The notes beneath the pieces were generated by a model, which made no database searches, was not told the DNA's origin, and saw only the letters and a program-made list of their open reading frames with translations. From positions 124,001 to 188,000 of the forward strand of contig CAVPNH010000008.1 of the NCBI GenBank assembly GCA_963706755.1: a stretch of 64,000 nt of DNA. The letters are read 5' to 3'. This DNA comes from RPQJ01 sp963706755 (GTDB taxonomy: Bacteria; Pseudomonadota; Gammaproteobacteria; Steroidobacterales; Steroidobacteraceae). A program made the position numbers and the translations under genes. This document shows, one piece after another, positions 51,644-59,773 of the stretch (position 1 is its first letter; the number at the start of each line of letters is the position of its first letter).

Positions 51644-52747
51644 TCACGGTGCGGGCTGCCGGGACGAATCAATCGCCTCGCTGACGTACAGGAGCATGGC
51701 GTCGAGCAGCGTATCACGCGGAAAATGCCGCTTGCTCGGGCGCGCCGAGAGATACGGCATCTGCTTGTCGATCGAGATCGCCACGTCCCAGTGGTCGGCA
51801 TTCGCGTAGCCGAGCAGCACCGAGCCCGGGATCACCGCGTCCTCGACCAGCACCTGCCCGTCATTGCGAATGTCGTCGTCGGCAAGCATGGCCCAGGTCA
51901 TCGTCAGTCCCCGGCCCAGGTGCTTGCGGGTCGTGAACGAGGCGAGGGAGAAGTACCGGATGTGCGCGGGCAGCGGATGATCGACGAGCCATTGCTTGCG
52001 CTTCTCCGGCAACAGGCTTTCGACGACCCGGCCGTCTCCAGGGTCGCACATGCTGGAGAAGGACTTCGAGAACAGCTCCCCGTACCACCAGTCGGCCGTG
52101 CTCGCGAGCGGCGAGCCCATGATCGGACCCGCGACGCTCACGACCGCGGCGACCTGCCTCTCGTAGTCGGGGTAGTCCAGCAGGAACTGGAGGATGTCCA
52201 CGGCGCCCTTGGAATATCCGATCAGCACGATGCGATCGTCCACGGGGACGTGCGCCGCTCGCACTGCATCGGCGATCTGCTGCGCGTTGCGCTCGACGCC
52301 CGAGCGGCCGCTGACCATCACGGGCTGGATCGCGAAACCCTGTGCGGAAAGGCGCTCGATGCCGTCGCCGTAGGGCACGGTGTCCAGCTTGCGGCAGTCG
52401 CCGAACGCACCGCTCACCACGAAGACGTGCAGGTGGGTGGCGAGGGTCGGCAGGCCCGCGGGCGGATCGCCGGGCGCCGGCTCGTCGGCGAGTCTCCAGA
52501 GAAGCGAGTTGCAACTCATCTCGCCCGAGGGCGGCTCGCCGCCGGGCGCAGCGAGCGAGCAGAAGATTCCCCTGAATCGCGCGCGCCCGTCTTCGCCGGG
52601 CAGCGGCGCTCCGCTCGGGTAGGCGGCGACCGTGGCCCGAAGTTCCGAGGGCGTGGGGTACGAGACACAACCGGCGAGCGCGGCGGACGCGAGCAGCAGG
52701 AGCGATGGCACGCGGCGGGCCGGCGGGTTGTCGCCCGCAACAGCCAC
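51644..52747 (-). CDS. Alpha/beta-hydrolase-like lipoprotein
   Basis: About 367 residues from GTG 52747, chosen because it places the lipoprotein signal (SLLLLASAALAGC) near the N-terminus; the frame extends further upstream without protein character. The nucleophile elbow is RIVLIGYSKGAVDILQFLLD (GYSKG), with VVSVAGPIMGSPLASTADWW and a late GYANADHWDVAIS His candidate. It looks like an outer-membrane or periplasmic esterase/lipase. It is co-directional with the phospholipase D gene 17 bp downstream and probably cotranscribed, suggesting a joint role in lipid turnover (inference). Confidence 0.75.
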   Translation of the reverse strand: MAVAGDNPPARRVPSLLLLASAALAGCVSYPTPSELRATVAAYPSGAPLPGEDGRARFRGIFCSLAAPGGEPPSGEMSCNSLLWRLADEPAPGDPPAGLPTLATHLHVFVVSGAFGDCRKLDTVPYGDGIERLSAQGFAIQPVMVSGRSGVERNAQQIADAVRAAHVPVDDRIVLIGYSKGAVDILQFLLDYPDYERQVAAVVSVAGPIMGSPLASTADWWYGELFSKSFSSMCDPGDGRVVESLLPEKRKQWLVDHPLPAHIRYFSLASFTTRKHLGRGLTMTWAMLADDDIRNDGQVLVEDAVIPGSVLLGYANADHWDVAISIDKQMPYLSARPSKRHFPRDTLLDAMLLYVSEAIDSSRQPAP

Positions 52748-53206
52748 GTGCGCTTTACGACGCCAGGCGGCCCGGGCCACCGGAGGCGCGGTTGCGACTG
52801 TCCAGGCCTGGCCCGGCTGCTTGATCAACGACCGTGTCACCGCGCAGGACTTCCCCGACTCCCCAGGACTCTCGTGGACGATTCTTACATGAAAGAGCTG
52901 CAGCCATAAGCGCGTGGACTTCAATGGTCTTTGCGCCCGCGCGAGGCAGGTGATGGCCGTTCACTTCAAGCCGAGCAATCTTTCCGCGTACTTCCGCGTA
53001 CTTCAATGTCATTGCGCCCGGCAGCGGCGGTCGGAAGCTGAGGGTGACGCGGATTGACGTGGGCAACCTGAAATTGTGAGCTGCGGAGCACGTTATGTCG
53101 CCGCCCGTGACGTTAGCCTCGTGAAAAGGTAACCTTCGCGCCGGTAAGACCCGGCGTGGCGGTCGTCGGCCAGCGTGATTCGAACCCAGTGCGGGTGGGC
53201 AGGCAC
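52748..53206. other. Gap between divergent genes with a short internal repetition
   Basis: No gene is identified in 459 bp. TTCCGCGTACTTCCGCGTAC at 52981-53000 is a direct repeat. Its flanking TTCAATGTCATTGCGCCCG resembles CTTCAATGGTCTTTGCGCCC upstream at 52919-52938. No function is apparent. Promoters for the divergent hydrolase and endopeptidase genes should lie here. Confidence 0.45.
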
Positions 53207-54070
53207 ATGAGGCAGTGGCGAAGAGTCGAATCGATGGCGTTGGCGTTGTGCCTGCTGGCCGCACTCTCGTCGGTGCCCGCCGCGGCGGCCGCGAAAGTCG
53301 AATCGAAACCCCGGTCCAACCCCGCCCTGCGCTCGAACGCTTTCTACATCCTCGACGAGTCCGACTCGACGGTCCTGGCCGCGCGCAACGAAGGAATCGC
53401 CGCGCCGATCGCCTCAATTACCAAGCTGATGACGACGCTGGTCGTGCTCGAGGCCCGCCAGCCGATGGAGGAGATGATTTCCATCACGCGTGACGACCTG
53501 CGGGACACCGCGGGCAGTGGCTCGCGCCTGGCGCCGGGTGCCAGGCTGAGCCGGGCCGATCTCGTGCACCTTGCGCTGATGTCCTCCGAGAATCGTGCCG
53601 CACATGCGCTCTGCCGGAGCTACCCGGGCGGCCTGCAGGCTTGCGTCGGCGCCATGAACCGCAAGGCGAAGTCGCTCGGCATGACGACGGCGCGCTTCGT
53701 CGAGCCGACCGGCCTGTCGAGTGCCAACGTGTCGAGCCCCGCGGACCTCGCAAAACTCGTGCGGGCGGCGGCGGCGAACCCGACGATCCGTGAGTATTCG
53801 ACCGATCCGGACCATACCGTGTACGTGAAGGGGCGGGCGCTCGCGTTCCGCAGCACGAATTCGCTGGTCAAGAAGCCCGACTGGCAGGTCACGGTGCAGA
53901 AGACGGGTTACATCGCCGAGGCTGGCCGCTGCCTGGTCATGCAGGCCGTCATCGACGGTCGCGACGTCGTCATCATCCTGCTCAATTCCTGGGGCAGGCT
54001 CACGCGCATCGGCGATGCCAATCGCGTAAGGGACTGGGTGGAGTCGAGCATCCCGGCTACCACGGGCTAG
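53207..54070 (+). CDS. pbpG: D-alanyl-D-alanine endopeptidase (PBP7-like)
   Basis: 287 residues from ATG 53207 (MRQWRRVESMALALCLLAAL, signal peptide); the frame opens earlier at 53156 but without a signal start. Active-site motifs of the S11 family are present: SITKLMTTLVVLEA (SxxK), MSSENRAAHALCRS (SxN) and VQKTGYIAEAGRC (KTG). It cleaves D-Ala-meso-DAP crosslinks in peptidoglycan. It lacks the C-terminal membrane-anchoring domain of DacA-type enzymes, as usual for PbpG. It lies 42 bp before the glutamate dehydrogenase start. Confidence 0.92.
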   Translation: MRQWRRVESMALALCLLAALSSVPAAAAAKVESKPRSNPALRSNAFYILDESDSTVLAARNEGIAAPIASITKLMTTLVVLEARQPMEEMISITRDDLRDTAGSGSRLAPGARLSRADLVHLALMSSENRAAHALCRSYPGGLQACVGAMNRKAKSLGMTTARFVEPTGLSSANVSSPADLAKLVRAAAANPTIREYSTDPDHTVYVKGRALAFRSTNSLVKKPDWQVTVQKTGYIAEAGRCLVMQAVIDGRDVVIILLNSWGRLTRIGDANRVRDWVESSIPATTG

Positions 54071-54112
54071 GCGCGCTCGCTCCCATAGGTCGGGCCTGTC
54101 CAAGGAGACCCC

Positions 54113-55475
54113 ATGAGCGAGTACATTGCGTCGTTGATGGCCGAAGTGAAGGCCAAGAACCCTGCCGAGCCCGAGTTTCACCAGGCAGTCCAGGAAGTCG
54201 CCGAGTCGCTGTCCGTGGTCATTGAGCGCCACCCGGAGTACCGCAAGGCCAGGATCCTCGAGCGCTGCATCGAGCCCGAGCGCGTGATCATGTTCCGCGT
54301 GCCGTGGCAGGACGACAAGGGCGTCGTACAGATCAACCGCGGCTTCCGCATCGAGATGAACAGCGCCATCGGCCCGTACAAGGGCGGGCTGCGGTTCCAC
54401 CCGTCGGTCAACCTCGGCATCCTCAAGTTCCTCGCCTTCGAGCAGGTGTTCAAGAACTCGCTCACCACGCTGCCGATGGGCGGCGGCAAGGGCGGGTCGG
54501 ACTTCGACCCGAAGGGCAAGACCGACGCCGAGGTGATGCGCTTCTGCCAGGCGTTCATGAGCGAGCTGCAGCGCCACATCGGGCCCGAACACGGACGTCC
54601 CGGCCGGCGACATCGGCGTGGGCGGGCGCGAGATCGGCTTCCTCTTCGGGCAGTACAAGAAGCTGCGCAACGAGTTCACCGGCGTCCTGACCGGCAAGGG
54701 CCTCAACTGGGGTGGCTCCCTGATCCGGCCCGAGGCCACCGGTTACGGCACGGTCTACTTTGCGGCCGAGATGCTCAAGACGCGCGGCGAGACGCTCGAA
54801 GGCAAGATCTCGCTCGTGTCGGGCAGCGGAAACGTCGCCCAGTACACCGTCGAGAAGCTCCTCGACCTCGGGGCCCGGCCCGTGACGCTGTCGGATTCCG
54901 ACGGCTATATCCATGACGAGGCCGGCATCGACCGCGACAAGCTCGCCTTCGTCATGGACCTCAAGAACGTCCGCCGCGGGCGCATCAGTGAGTATGCCGA
55001 CAAGTACCGGACGGCGACCTATACCGCGATCGATCGCGGCGCCGCGCACAACCCGCTGTGGGACCACAAGGGCCACTGCGCCTTCCCCAGCGCCACGCAG
55101 AACGAGATCAGTGGCCGGGACGCAGCGAATCTCCTGAAGAACGGCGTGTACGTCGTCGCCGAGGGAGCGAACATGCCGTCGACGCTCGACGCGGTGAACC
55201 GGTTCCTCGATTCCGGGATCCTGTACGCGCCGGGCAAGGCGTCCAACGCCGGCGGTGTCGCCACCTCCGGCCTCGAGATGTCGCAGAACTCGATGCGCTA
55301 CTCATGGACCCGCGAGGAAGTGGACGCGAAGCTGCACCACATCATGAAGTGCATCCACCAGGCCTGCGTCGAGACGGCGCAGCGCTTCGGCACGCCAGGC
55401 AACTACGTCAACGGCGCCAACATCGCCGGTTTCCTCAAGGTGGCCGATGCGATGATGGACCAGGGCCTCGTCTGA
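54113..55475 (+). pseudogene. gdhA: NADP-glutamate dehydrogenase with a one-base insertion
   Basis: Interconverts 2-oxoglutarate + NH3 and glutamate with NADP(H). The first frame runs MSEYIASLMAEVKAKNPAEP through NSAIGPYKGGLRFHPSVNLG and LTTLPMGGGKGGSDFDPKGK (catalytic Lys). At 54587 an extra G after GGGCCC throws the reading off. The next frame continues exactly where the family goes: NTDVPAGDIGVGGREIGF, then FTGVLTGKGLNWGGSLIRPE, KISLVSGSGNVAQYTVEKLL and GVATSGLEMSQNS to TGA 55473. Removing that G gives a 453-residue protein of normal length with no other defect. All other positions are conserved, so an assembly error is as likely as a mutation. Confidence 0.92.
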
Positions 55476-55500
55476 CGGCGTCCTCTTGAAGGAGACCGGG

Positions 55501-58452
55501 GTGCCCGCGTCCGCCCGCTCCCGTTTCCATGAGTTCCAGGACCTGATGCGCTTCCGCATCATGGAAGTGATCCTGGTCTCGACGCCCTACGACAAGTTCG
55601 TGCTGGAGGAAGCCGGCGAGCTGTCGGAGCGGTTGTTCGGCGAGTTCAGGAACCTCGACCTGCACTACCCGCCGGGACTGACGGGCGTGTCGACCGGGAA
55701 GGAGGCGATCGAGCTCGCGAGGTCGATCCCGGGCACCAAGCTGATCATCACGACGCCGCAGGTCCGCGACATGGACGCTGCGACCCTCGCGCGTCGGGTG
55801 CGCGAAGAGGGGCTGGACGTGCCGGTCGTGCTCCTGGCCCGGGGCGCGAACGAGCTGGCTGCGTGGACGGGCCGCGCCGCGGAGAGTGGCATCGAGCGAA
55901 CGTTCCTCTGGCAGGGCGACGCGCAGATCCTGGTGGCCATCGCCAAGACGGTCGAGGACTGGCGCAACGTCGAGCACGACGTGCGCGAGTGCGGCGTGCA
56001 GGTGATCATCGTCATCGAGGACCTCCCACGACACTGGTCGTCGTTCCTGCCGCGCATGTACCAGGTGCTGCTCGAGAACTCGCAGCGCGTCGTGCGCGAA
56101 GGACTCAACCTGTCGCAGAAGATCCTGCGCATGCGGGCGCGCCCGAAGATCCTCCTCTGCACCACCTTCGAGGAAGCCGAGGCCGCATTCCAGGCCTACC
56201 ACACCGACGTGCTGGGCATCCTCTCCGACGTCGAGTTCCCGAAGGGTGGCGTGAACCAGCCGTTTGCCGGAACCGAGTTCGCCGAGATGGTGCGGCGCCA
56301 GTATCCGGACATCCCGATCATCCTGCACTCGACCAAGCCGGAGTACGCGGCGCTCGCGCCCGGCCTCAACGCAGGCTTCCTTCTCAAGGGCTCGCCCCTG
56401 ATGCTGAAGGAGCTGGAGCACGTCATGCTCGAGGTGTTCGGCTTCGGCGACTTCACCTTCCGCCTGCCGAGTGGCGCCGAGATTGCGCGGGCGTCCAACC
56501 TGGCCGAGCTGCAGCAGGTCCTGGCGACGCTGCACGAGGAGTCGCTCCTCTATCACAGCCGCCGCAATCATTTCTCGCGCTGGCTCAAGGCCCGCACCGA
56601 GTTCGCGCTGGCGCAGCGGCTGCGGCCGGTCACGATCAGGGACTTCCCCTCGGCTGACGCGCTGCGCCACGGGCTGCTCGAGGCGATCTCCGAGTACCGC
56701 TTCGAGCAGGGGCAGCGCATCGTCGCCGAGTTCGATCGCGCGAGCTTCGATTTCGCCAGCGACTTCTACCGCATCGGCGGCGGCTCTATCGGAGGCAAGG
56801 CGCGCGGCGTCGCCTTCGTGCGCCGCATGCTGGGCGAGTACGGCCTGCGCCGGCTCTTTCCCGGAGTCGAGATCCGCGTACCGCAGACGGTCGTCATCGG
56901 CACCCAGGTCTTCGACGCTTTTCTCGACCAGAACGACCTGCGGTTGTTCGCGCTGAAATGTACGGATGACGCCGAGATCGTGCGCCGATTCGAGGAGGCG
57001 CCGCTGCCGGAGGACGTCGAGCGCGACCTTGCGACGTTTCTCGAGCACGCGAACTGTCCGCTTGCAGTGCGTTCGTCGAGCCTGCTCGAAGACTCGCAGC
57101 AACAGCCGTTCACGGGCGTCTACGACACGCTGATGCTGCGCAACAACTCGCCCGATGGCGGCGAGCGCCTGCGCGAGCTCGCGCGCGCGATCAAGCGTGT
57201 CTACGCCTCGACGTTCTTCCATTCCGCGAAGAGCTATATCGCGGCCACGCCGTACCGGCTGGAGGAGGAGAAGATGGCGGTCATGCTGCAGCGCGTCGTC
57301 GGGGCGCCGCGCGCGAACCGCTACTATCCGGACTTCGCCGGTGTCGTGCGCTCGCACAACTTCTATCCGGTCGAGCCGATGCAGGCCGATGACGGCATCG
57401 CGGCGGTCGCCCTTGGGCTCGGGCGCGCGGTGATGGAAGGCGGCTCGTCGCTGCGCTTCTGCCCCAGGTACCCGCAGAACCTCGTGGAGCTGTCGACGGT
57501 CGAGGACGTGCTCGCCAACACGCAGAGGAGATTCTGGGCGCTGCCCCTCGACGGCTCGGACGCGGAGCCCACGATGCGCGAGGCGAGCTTCGATCTCTCC
57601 GTCGCCGAGCGGGACGGGGTGCTCGCCGCGCTCGCTTCCACCTATTCCGCAGAGAACGACGCGATCTACGACGGGACTTCGCGCCCCGGCCCGCGGCTCG
57701 TCACCTTCGCGCCGATCCTCAAGCTGGGCGTGTTCCCGCTGCCCGGGATCCTCGCGGCCCTGATGGAGATAGCGGAGGAGGGCATCGGCACGGCAGTCGA
57801 GATCGAATTCGCGGCAACTCTGGCGACCCGGCCCGGCCAGGAGCACGAGTTCGCGGTGCTGCAGTTGCGTCCGATGTCGCTCATGTCGGAGGCCGAGTCG
57901 CTCGAGGTCGGCCCCGTAGCTCCAGGCAGCGCAATCGTCTTCTCGAAGCGCGTCCTGGGCAACGGCCGGATCGAGGGGATCCGCGACCTGGTCGTGGTCG
58001 ATTTCCAGCGCTTCGAGCGCGCACGGAGCCGCGAGGCCGCGGAGGAGATCGACCGCCTGAACGCGCAGCTACTCGCGAGTCGAACGCCGTACCTGCTCAT
58101 CGGCGTCGGCCGCTGGGGCTCGCGGGATCCGTGGCTCGGCATCCCCGTGACCTGGGACCAGGTCTCCGGCGCGCGCGTCATCGTCGAGGCCGGGATGCGC
58201 GACTTGCGGGTGACACCGTCGCAAGGCAGTCACTTCTTCCAGAACCTGACGGCGTTCAACGTCGGCTACTTCACCGTAAATCCAGAACTGGACGAGGGCG
58301 ATGTCGACTGGGAGTGGCTCGATGCGCAGCCGCACCTGAGCGCCGTCGCACACGTGCGGCACATCCGCCTGGCGGAGCCGGTGATCGTCACCATGAACGG
58401 CAAGAAGGGCGAAGGGGTCGTGCTGAAGCCCTCGGTGGACGGCCGCACCTGA
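55501..58452 (+). CDS. Receiver-like / PEP-synthase N-terminal (ATP-grasp) fusion protein
   Basis: 983 residues. GTG 55501 is chosen because AAGGAG lies 7 bp upstream; a TTG at 55486 is also in frame. Two receiver-like domains come first: EVILVSTPYDKFVLEEAGEL to LLARGANELAAWTGRA, and RPKILLCTTFEEAEAAFQAY with SDVEFPKGG and LLKGSPLMLKELEHV. The PPDK/PEPS N-terminal ATP-binding domain starts near 440 (YRIGGGSIGGKARGVAFVRR) with PLAVRSSSLLEDSQQQPFTG. The phosphohistidine (TSHAA) and PEP-barrel domains are missing. The acidic phosphorylation Asp of the first receiver is not obvious; the second has D in ILSDVEF. It follows gdhA by 25 bp. Confidence 0.8.
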   Translation: MPASARSRFHEFQDLMRFRIMEVILVSTPYDKFVLEEAGELSERLFGEFRNLDLHYPPGLTGVSTGKEAIELARSIPGTKLIITTPQVRDMDAATLARRVREEGLDVPVVLLARGANELAAWTGRAAESGIERTFLWQGDAQILVAIAKTVEDWRNVEHDVRECGVQVIIVIEDLPRHWSSFLPRMYQVLLENSQRVVREGLNLSQKILRMRARPKILLCTTFEEAEAAFQAYHTDVLGILSDVEFPKGGVNQPFAGTEFAEMVRRQYPDIPIILHSTKPEYAALAPGLNAGFLLKGSPLMLKELEHVMLEVFGFGDFTFRLPSGAEIARASNLAELQQVLATLHEESLLYHSRRNHFSRWLKARTEFALAQRLRPVTIRDFPSADALRHGLLEAISEYRFEQGQRIVAEFDRASFDFASDFYRIGGGSIGGKARGVAFVRRMLGEYGLRRLFPGVEIRVPQTVVIGTQVFDAFLDQNDLRLFALKCTDDAEIVRRFEEAPLPEDVERDLATFLEHANCPLAVRSSSLLEDSQQQPFTGVYDTLMLRNNSPDGGERLRELARAIKRVYASTFFHSAKSYIAATPYRLEEEKMAVMLQRVVGAPRANRYYPDFAGVVRSHNFYPVEPMQADDGIAAVALGLGRAVMEGGSSLRFCPRYPQNLVELSTVEDVLANTQRRFWALPLDGSDAEPTMREASFDLSVAERDGVLAALASTYSAENDAIYDGTSRPGPRLVTFAPILKLGVFPLPGILAALMEIAEEGIGTAVEIEFAATLATRPGQEHEFAVLQLRPMSLMSEAESLEVGPVAPGSAIVFSKRVLGNGRIEGIRDLVVVDFQRFERARSREAAEEIDRLNAQLLASRTPYLLIGVGRWGSRDPWLGIPVTWDQVSGARVIVEAGMRDLRVTPSQGSHFFQNLTAFNVGYFTVNPELDEGDVDWEWLDAQPHLSAVAHVRHIRLAEPVIVTMNGKKGEGVVLKPSVDGRT

Positions 58453-58488
58453 GCCCCGGTATTCGGCTTCGAACTGTACAAGGAAAAA

Positions 58489-58512
58489 GCCGGCGGACTT
58501 TCGTCCGCCGGC
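58489..58512 (-). terminator. Intrinsic terminator for the outer-membrane barrel gene
   Basis: A perfect 10-bp stem, GCCGGCGGAC (58489-58498) and GTCCGCCGGC (58503-58512), with a TTTC loop. Read on the minus strand it is followed by TTTTT (58484-58488 as AAAAA on the plus strand). It lies 146 bp beyond the stop of the minus-strand gene at 58658. On the plus strand it lacks a T-run but could still limit read-through from the fusion gene. Confidence 0.85.
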
Positions 58513-58657
58513 CTGGTTCCCAGGATGCTAAGCAGTGAAGCGATCAGTTCGCCTTGCCGCAGCCCGTCCGGTGGACCGTCGCGCCGTCCATGTCCGGATC
58601 CGCGCGCTTCGCGGGCGCTGCAGCTGTGGGCGCCGCTGCCACAGGTGCTGCCTCCTC

Positions 58658-59437
58658 CTACTGGCCGAATCGATACACGAGTCCGAGCGTGTAGCGATCT
58701 ACGCTCGACTTTTCGCTGCCCAGTTCGATGAGATCCACGATCTGGCTGTACTCGAGCCGGACCGATACGCGCTGATCCCAGGTCCACTGGGCGCCCAAGC
58801 CCCACAGGAAGCCACCGTTGTTGTCCGAGTCGCTGCCGCTTACTTGATAGTCGTTGTAGGACACAGGATCGCCGATGAGAAAATCCTCCGCTGAACCACT
58901 GAAGCGGATCTTGTTGTCGCCCCAGAAGTAGCCGAGTCGCCCGTAGAGGTCCCAGGCATCCCCGATCGGCCACATCGGCAGCACCGAAACGGCCCAGCCG
59001 CTGCTCTTGACGTCCGCTTTGGCGCTATACGTTCCGCCGTACGGGTCTACGAGTGGGTCAGGGTCATAGATCGTGTCGTAAATATATGTGAACTCACCGC
59101 TGCCCTTGACGCTCGTCTGGCCGAGGTCCATCCAGGTCGCTTCGGCGGCGAGCCAGGGCAGGAACTGGTAACCGACGAACAGGCTGTAGGTGAAATCCGT
59201 GTCCTCAATCTTGGCCTTCTTGTACGGAGACACGTCCAGACCAATAGCGGGGGGGATGTACAAGAAGCTCTCACCAGTATCAAAGACGCTGAGAATGTCG
59301 GTGTCGATCTGGTTGCTGAAAGCGTCCCAGTTGGACTGACCGAGGTCACCGCCGATGTAGAAGCCCGTCCTCTCCGCCGCGGTGGCGGACGTCGCAACCA
59401 GGATGGCCGCGGCGATCAAACTGAGCCTGGTCTTCAT
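58658..59437 (-). CDS. Outer-membrane beta-barrel protein (OmpA-N/OmpW-like)
   Basis: 259 residues from ATG 59437, preceded by AGGAGGG at proper distance. Signal peptide: MKTRLSLIAAAILVATSATA. The mature part alternates strand-like segments typical of a small barrel: GFYIGGDLGQSNWDAF, TYSLFVGYQFLPWLAAEATW, WDLYGRLGYFWGDNKIRFS, GLGAQWTWDQRVSVRLEYSQ and SVDRYTLGLVYRFGQ. It lacks an OmpA peptidoglycan-binding domain. The channel or receptor function is unknown. Its transcript probably ends at the hairpin 58489-58512. Confidence 0.88.
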   Translation of the reverse strand: MKTRLSLIAAAILVATSATAAERTGFYIGGDLGQSNWDAFSNQIDTDILSVFDTGESFLYIPPAIGLDVSPYKKAKIEDTDFTYSLFVGYQFLPWLAAEATWMDLGQTSVKGSGEFTYIYDTIYDPDPLVDPYGGTYSAKADVKSSGWAVSVLPMWPIGDAWDLYGRLGYFWGDNKIRFSGSAEDFLIGDPVSYNDYQVSGSDSDNNGGFLWGLGAQWTWDQRVSVRLEYSQIVDLIELGSEKSSVDRYTLGLVYRFGQ

Positions 59438-59773
59438 TTCAATCCCTCCTTGTTGTTGACGTACTCGATGCCGCGCGCCCCTCCCGCGCGCACTGGCATC
59501 GTTGATTGACATCAATCGACCCTGAGTATTTTCTTCCCTTCGCGCCGGGCGCGATGTACGGGGATGTCGTGACAGAACACCCAATCAACCGACATGAACT
59601 GCGGGCAATCGAGGTGTTCGTTGCCTGCGGGCAACGGATTGCTGCGATCGGGTCAATTGAGACCGAGTCCAACGGTCTTATGCGTTTGGCTGCAGTTCTT
59701 GCGAGATGTCAGCCTGGCCTTACGTGGGCCAGAGATCCATCGCACTGCAGGTCCGTGCCTTGTCGGTCCGGAA
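59438..59773. other. Intergenic stretch, no gene seen
   Basis: The 336 bp between the barrel start and the TIR-TPR stop shows no convincing gene. Open frames here read as low-likelihood protein, and no RNA-like fold stands out. It should contain the promoter of the barrel gene on the minus strand. Confidence 0.5.

Noticed and set aside
52755..53417. A minus-strand open frame in the gap before the endopeptidase gene
   Set aside because: It overlaps the real endopeptidase start and has no consistent protein pattern; a short stretch near 52950-53060 looks vaguely coding but matches nothing I know.
55435..57846. An 803-codon open frame on the minus strand
   Set aside because: It is antisense to the receiver/ATP-grasp gene; the Arg/Leu/His-rich translation has no domain.
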